Positions 61,993-64,000 of a stretch of 64,000 nucleotides of DNA are shown here, piece after piece. Each line of letters opens with the position of its first letter. The first letter of the stretch is position 1. The stretch is taken from contig JAYODE010000001.1 in NCBI GenBank assembly GCA_038106185.1, positions 62,001-126,000 on the forward strand. Direction: 5' to 3'. The DNA comes from UBA4582 sp038106185. GTDB lineage: Bacteria > Pseudomonadota > Gammaproteobacteria > Pseudomonadales > Azotimanducaceae. Both the position numbers and the translations under genes were made by a program. The notes under the pieces were generated by a model. It saw nothing but the letters and a program-made list of their open reading frames with translations, was not told where the DNA came from and searched no databases.

Positions 61993-63210
61993 TCAGTCCT
62001 TGAAACGCTGGAATGCGAGCACTGCGTTCGTACCGCCAAAACCAAAGCTGTTGGAGATGACCGTATTCAATCCGGCCTGATCGATTCTTGAAGTCACAAT
62101 AGGCGCATCGCCTACCGCCGGATCAAGGTTATCGATGTTTGCCGAAGCACAAATAAAGTCATTCTCAAGCATCAACAAGCTGTAAATCGCTTCGTGGACA
62201 CCTGCGGCCCCCAGAGAATGGCCCGAAAGGGACTTGGTGGACGAAATACGAGGGATATTTGCACCAAAAACATTCCGAATAGCATTGATTTCAGGAATAT
62301 CACCTGCCGGCGTACTGGTTCCGTGAGCATTGATATAGTCAACCGGCCCATTCACTGTTGAAAGGGCCATCTCGATGGCGCGCTGGCCGCCCTCGCCAGA
62401 GGGTGCCACCATATCAAAGCCGTCAGAGGTTGCACCATAGCCGACCAATTCGGCATAGATCTTCGCACCTCTGGCTTTTGCGTGCTCAAGCTCTTCGACC
62501 ACAAGAAAGCCGCCACCACCAGCAATGACGAACCCGTCTCGATCCTTGTCATAGGCGCGCGACGCCGTTGCCGGCAAATCGTTACGCTGAGTCGATAAAG
62601 CACCCATCGCATCAAACAGCGCGGTCATACTCCAGTGTTCTTCTTCTCCGCCACCGGCAAACACCAGGTCCTGCTTGCCCAGCTGAATCAGCTCGGCGGC
62701 ATGACCAATGCAGTGAGCGCTGGTCGAACAAGCGGAGGTGATCGAGTAATTGACCCCCTTAATTTTGAAGGCAGTTGCCAGACAGGCAGAAACCGTTGAG
62801 CTCATCGTGCGAGTCACCCGGTAGGGTCCAACTCGCTTCAAGCCTTTCGAACGTAGTAAGTCTGCGGCTTCTGTCAGATTAGATGATGAAGCCCCACCAG
62901 ATCCGGCGACGATACCCGTCCGCACATTGGATATTTCCGACTCTTCAAGTCCCGCATCCAGGACGGCTTCGAGCAGAGCTATGTAGGAAAAGGCGGCAGC
63001 ATCTCCCATGAACCGACGCAACTTTCGGTCTATCTGGGCATCAATATCGATATCGATACTACCCGCCACATGACTCCGTAATCCCATCTCTTTATAGATT
63101 TCCTGATACTTGATACCAGACCGGGTTTCTCGTAAGGAAGCCAGTGTTTCCGCCTTGTTGTTTCCCAGCGGAGATACTAATCCCATTCCGCTAATCACGA
63201 CACGTTTCAT
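61993..63210 (-). CDS. fabB: Beta-ketoacyl-ACP synthase I FabB
   Basis: 405 residues, elongating condensing enzyme needed for unsaturated fatty acids. The nucleophile is Cys161 in SACSTSAHCIG, the His residues are in NAHGTSTPAGD and SLSGHSLGAAG, and the C-terminal glycine motif is NSFGFGGTNA. It lies 8 bp after fabA on the same strand, the typical fabAB operon of gammaproteobacteria. Confidence 0.96.
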   Translation of the reverse strand: MKRVVISGMGLVSPLGNNKAETLASLRETRSGIKYQEIYKEMGLRSHVAGSIDIDIDAQIDRKLRRFMGDAAAFSYIALLEAVLDAGLEESEISNVRTGIVAGSGGASSSNLTEAADLLRSKGLKRVGPYRVTRTMSSTVSACLATAFKIKGVNYSITSACSTSAHCIGHAAELIQLGKQDLVFAGGGEEEHWSMTALFDAMGALSTQRNDLPATASRAYDKDRDGFVIAGGGGFLVVEELEHAKARGAKIYAELVGYGATSDGFDMVAPSGEGGQRAIEMALSTVNGPVDYINAHGTSTPAGDIPEINAIRNVFGANIPRISSTKSLSGHSLGAAGVHEAIYSLLMLENDFICASANIDNLDPAVGDAPIVTSRIDQAGLNTVISNSFGFGGTNAVLAFQRFKD

Positions 63211-63218
63211 AAAAGCAC

Positions 63219-63734
63219 CTAAAATTCATCCAAAGAGGAAAACAGCCCGACCTTAATGTCCTCAGCAACATAGATTTGCTTGCCATCGACAAGGACCCTG
63301 GCATTCGCGATACCCAGCACTGTCTTGCCCTCTCGCACCCGGGTCAAATCTATATCGTATTCTAATTTTTTCGCCGTCGGTAATACCTGACCACGGAAAG
63401 CAACCTTGCCACATCCGAGCGCACGACCGATGCCCCAGTTGCCTTTCCAAGCCAAATAGAAACCGACCAATTGCCAAAGCGCGTCAAGCCCCAGACAGCC
63501 AGGCATCACCGGATCGTCAACAAAATGGACCTTAAAAAACCAAAGGTCCGGATGAATGTCGAGTTCGGCTAAAATCTTACCCTTGCCGTGGGTGCCTCCC
63601 GTTTCATTGATGTCAATAATACGGTCGATCATCAGCATTTCATCGATAGGCAGATGCGCACGACCAGGGCCAAACAGGCGACCATGACCGCAATCAAGCA
63701 ACTCTTCTCGCGAAAATGAATGTTTATTGACCAT
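63219..63734 (-). CDS. fabA: 3-hydroxydecanoyl-ACP dehydratase/isomerase FabA
   Basis: 171 residues from ATG 63734. It introduces the double bond of unsaturated fatty acids by dehydration and isomerisation of 3-hydroxydecanoyl-ACP. Using this start, the catalytic pair falls at His70 in KVHFVDDPVMPG and Asp84 in GLDALWQ, the same numbers as in E. coli FabA, and MVNKHSFSREELL lines up with the E. coli N-terminus. The open frame extends 15 codons to ATG 63779 but neither start has a clear ribosome binding site. It is in an operon with fabB. Confidence 0.93.
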   Translation of the reverse strand: MVNKHSFSREELLDCGHGRLFGPGRAHLPIDEMLMIDRIIDINETGGTHGKGKILAELDIHPDLWFFKVHFVDDPVMPGCLGLDALWQLVGFYLAWKGNWGIGRALGCGKVAFRGQVLPTAKKLEYDIDLTRVREGKTVLGIANARVLVDGKQIYVAEDIKVGLFSSLDEF

Positions 63735-63847
63735 TGATCGATCGAGAGGAGGACTTATTGGCTTTTTCTGATCTTGCATAGATAAACGGGCTGGCCGGCT
63801 TTTACTAGACCCCGGTTAGCCCTCGCCTTTGATTGGGTGAGAGGCAA

Positions 63848-63853
63848 ATTATA
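63848..63853 (-). promoter_or_regulatory. Candidate -10 element of fabAB
   Basis: On the minus strand TATAAT occurs at 63848-63853, about 115 bp upstream of the fabA start; the -35 position 17-18 bp further up is weak (GTTTCC-like). Only the -10 supports it. Confidence 0.35.
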
Positions 63854-63890
63854 GCATCGGTCTATAAAAAGGAAACTAACGATATCCACT

Positions 63891-63998
63891 CAATAATGGA
63901 CAAACATCCATTATTGTGCGGCCTAAATTGGCCGCTAATCAAGGAAAGCTTAGCGTCGATGCGAGCGGAAAGTGTCGTTGGCGAGAATCCATTCTCGC
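63891..63998. repeat. Cluster of three perfect palindromes at the right edge
   Basis: CAATAATGGA (63891-63900) mirrors TCCATTATTG (63907-63916); GCGGCC (63918-63923) mirrors GGCCGC (63930-63935); GCGAGAAT (63981-63988) mirrors ATTCTCGC (63991-63998). All are perfect. The first could be a hairpin terminator of a gene beyond the edge; the third has a two-base spacer and is more like a protein-binding dyad. Confidence 0.6.
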
Positions 63999-64000
63999 TC

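Overview
The window reads as the chromosome of a free-living, probably aquatic heterotrophic gammaproteobacterium outside the Enterobacterales. The basis is FabA/FabB unsaturated fatty acid synthesis, a PhoBR pair, a type II secretion (gsp) operon, an ETF/ETF-quinone oxidoreductase set, a 338-residue PyrB of the kind I recall from Shewanella-like bacteria, the ImuA-ImuB-DnaE2 mutasome, and a bacterial FAN1 nuclease next to an XPD-like helicase. No rRNA, tRNA, CRISPR, phage or insertion sequence was recognised. Species cannot be named from the sequence alone.

Layout. 1-6.1 kb: truncated lipoprotein-type oligopeptidase B, crotonase-fold enzyme, MFS transporter, alanine dehydrogenase with a divergent Lrp-type regulator. 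6.1-20 kb: sulfatase, then imuA-imuB behind a LexA box, a glutathione peroxidase whose catalytic codon is UGA (probable selenoprotein), an rRNA/tRNA methyltransferase, a DUF4397 lipoprotein, several catabolic genes, and dnaE2 behind a second LexA box. 20-25.5 kb: amidohydrolase and a DUF211 / VIT-like / P-type ATPase operon. 25.9-34.5 kb: gspEFGHIJKLM plus a short acyl-CoA-dehydrogenase-like gene, all on the minus strand. 34.9-38.9 kb: LysR regulator, pyrB, cysK-like gene and HMG-CoA lyase, ending at a bidirectional terminator. 39-42.7 kb: etfBA divergent from ETF-QO. 42.8-50.3 kb: DUF1285, moaA, murF, acyl-CoA synthetase, sppA. 50.4-55.4 kb: His-rich secreted protein, then the FAN1 plus nuclease-helicase operon behind a third LexA-like box. 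55.7-64 kb: small lipoprotein, MATE exporter, FAD oxidoreductase, phoBR, fabAB and a cluster of palindromes.

How the genes work together. Three separate loci carry CTG-N10-CAG boxes (imuAB, dnaE2, FAN1-helicase), suggesting one SOS programme joining mutagenic bypass with crosslink processing. Acyl-CoA synthetase, crotonase-fold enzymes, CoA transferase, HMG-CoA lyase and ETF/ETF-QO fit a metabolism that feeds acyl-CoA and branched-chain carbon into the quinone pool.

The most notable observations are (1) a probable selenocysteine glutathione peroxidase with a SECIS-like hairpin directly after the UGA, easily mis-annotated as a truncated gene; (2) a LexA-type site upstream of a FAN1 / PD-(D/E)XK-XPD helicase operon; and (3) imperfect tandem arrays of 12-16 bp in many intergenic gaps and, in frame, in two coding regions (gspJ and a His-rich protein).
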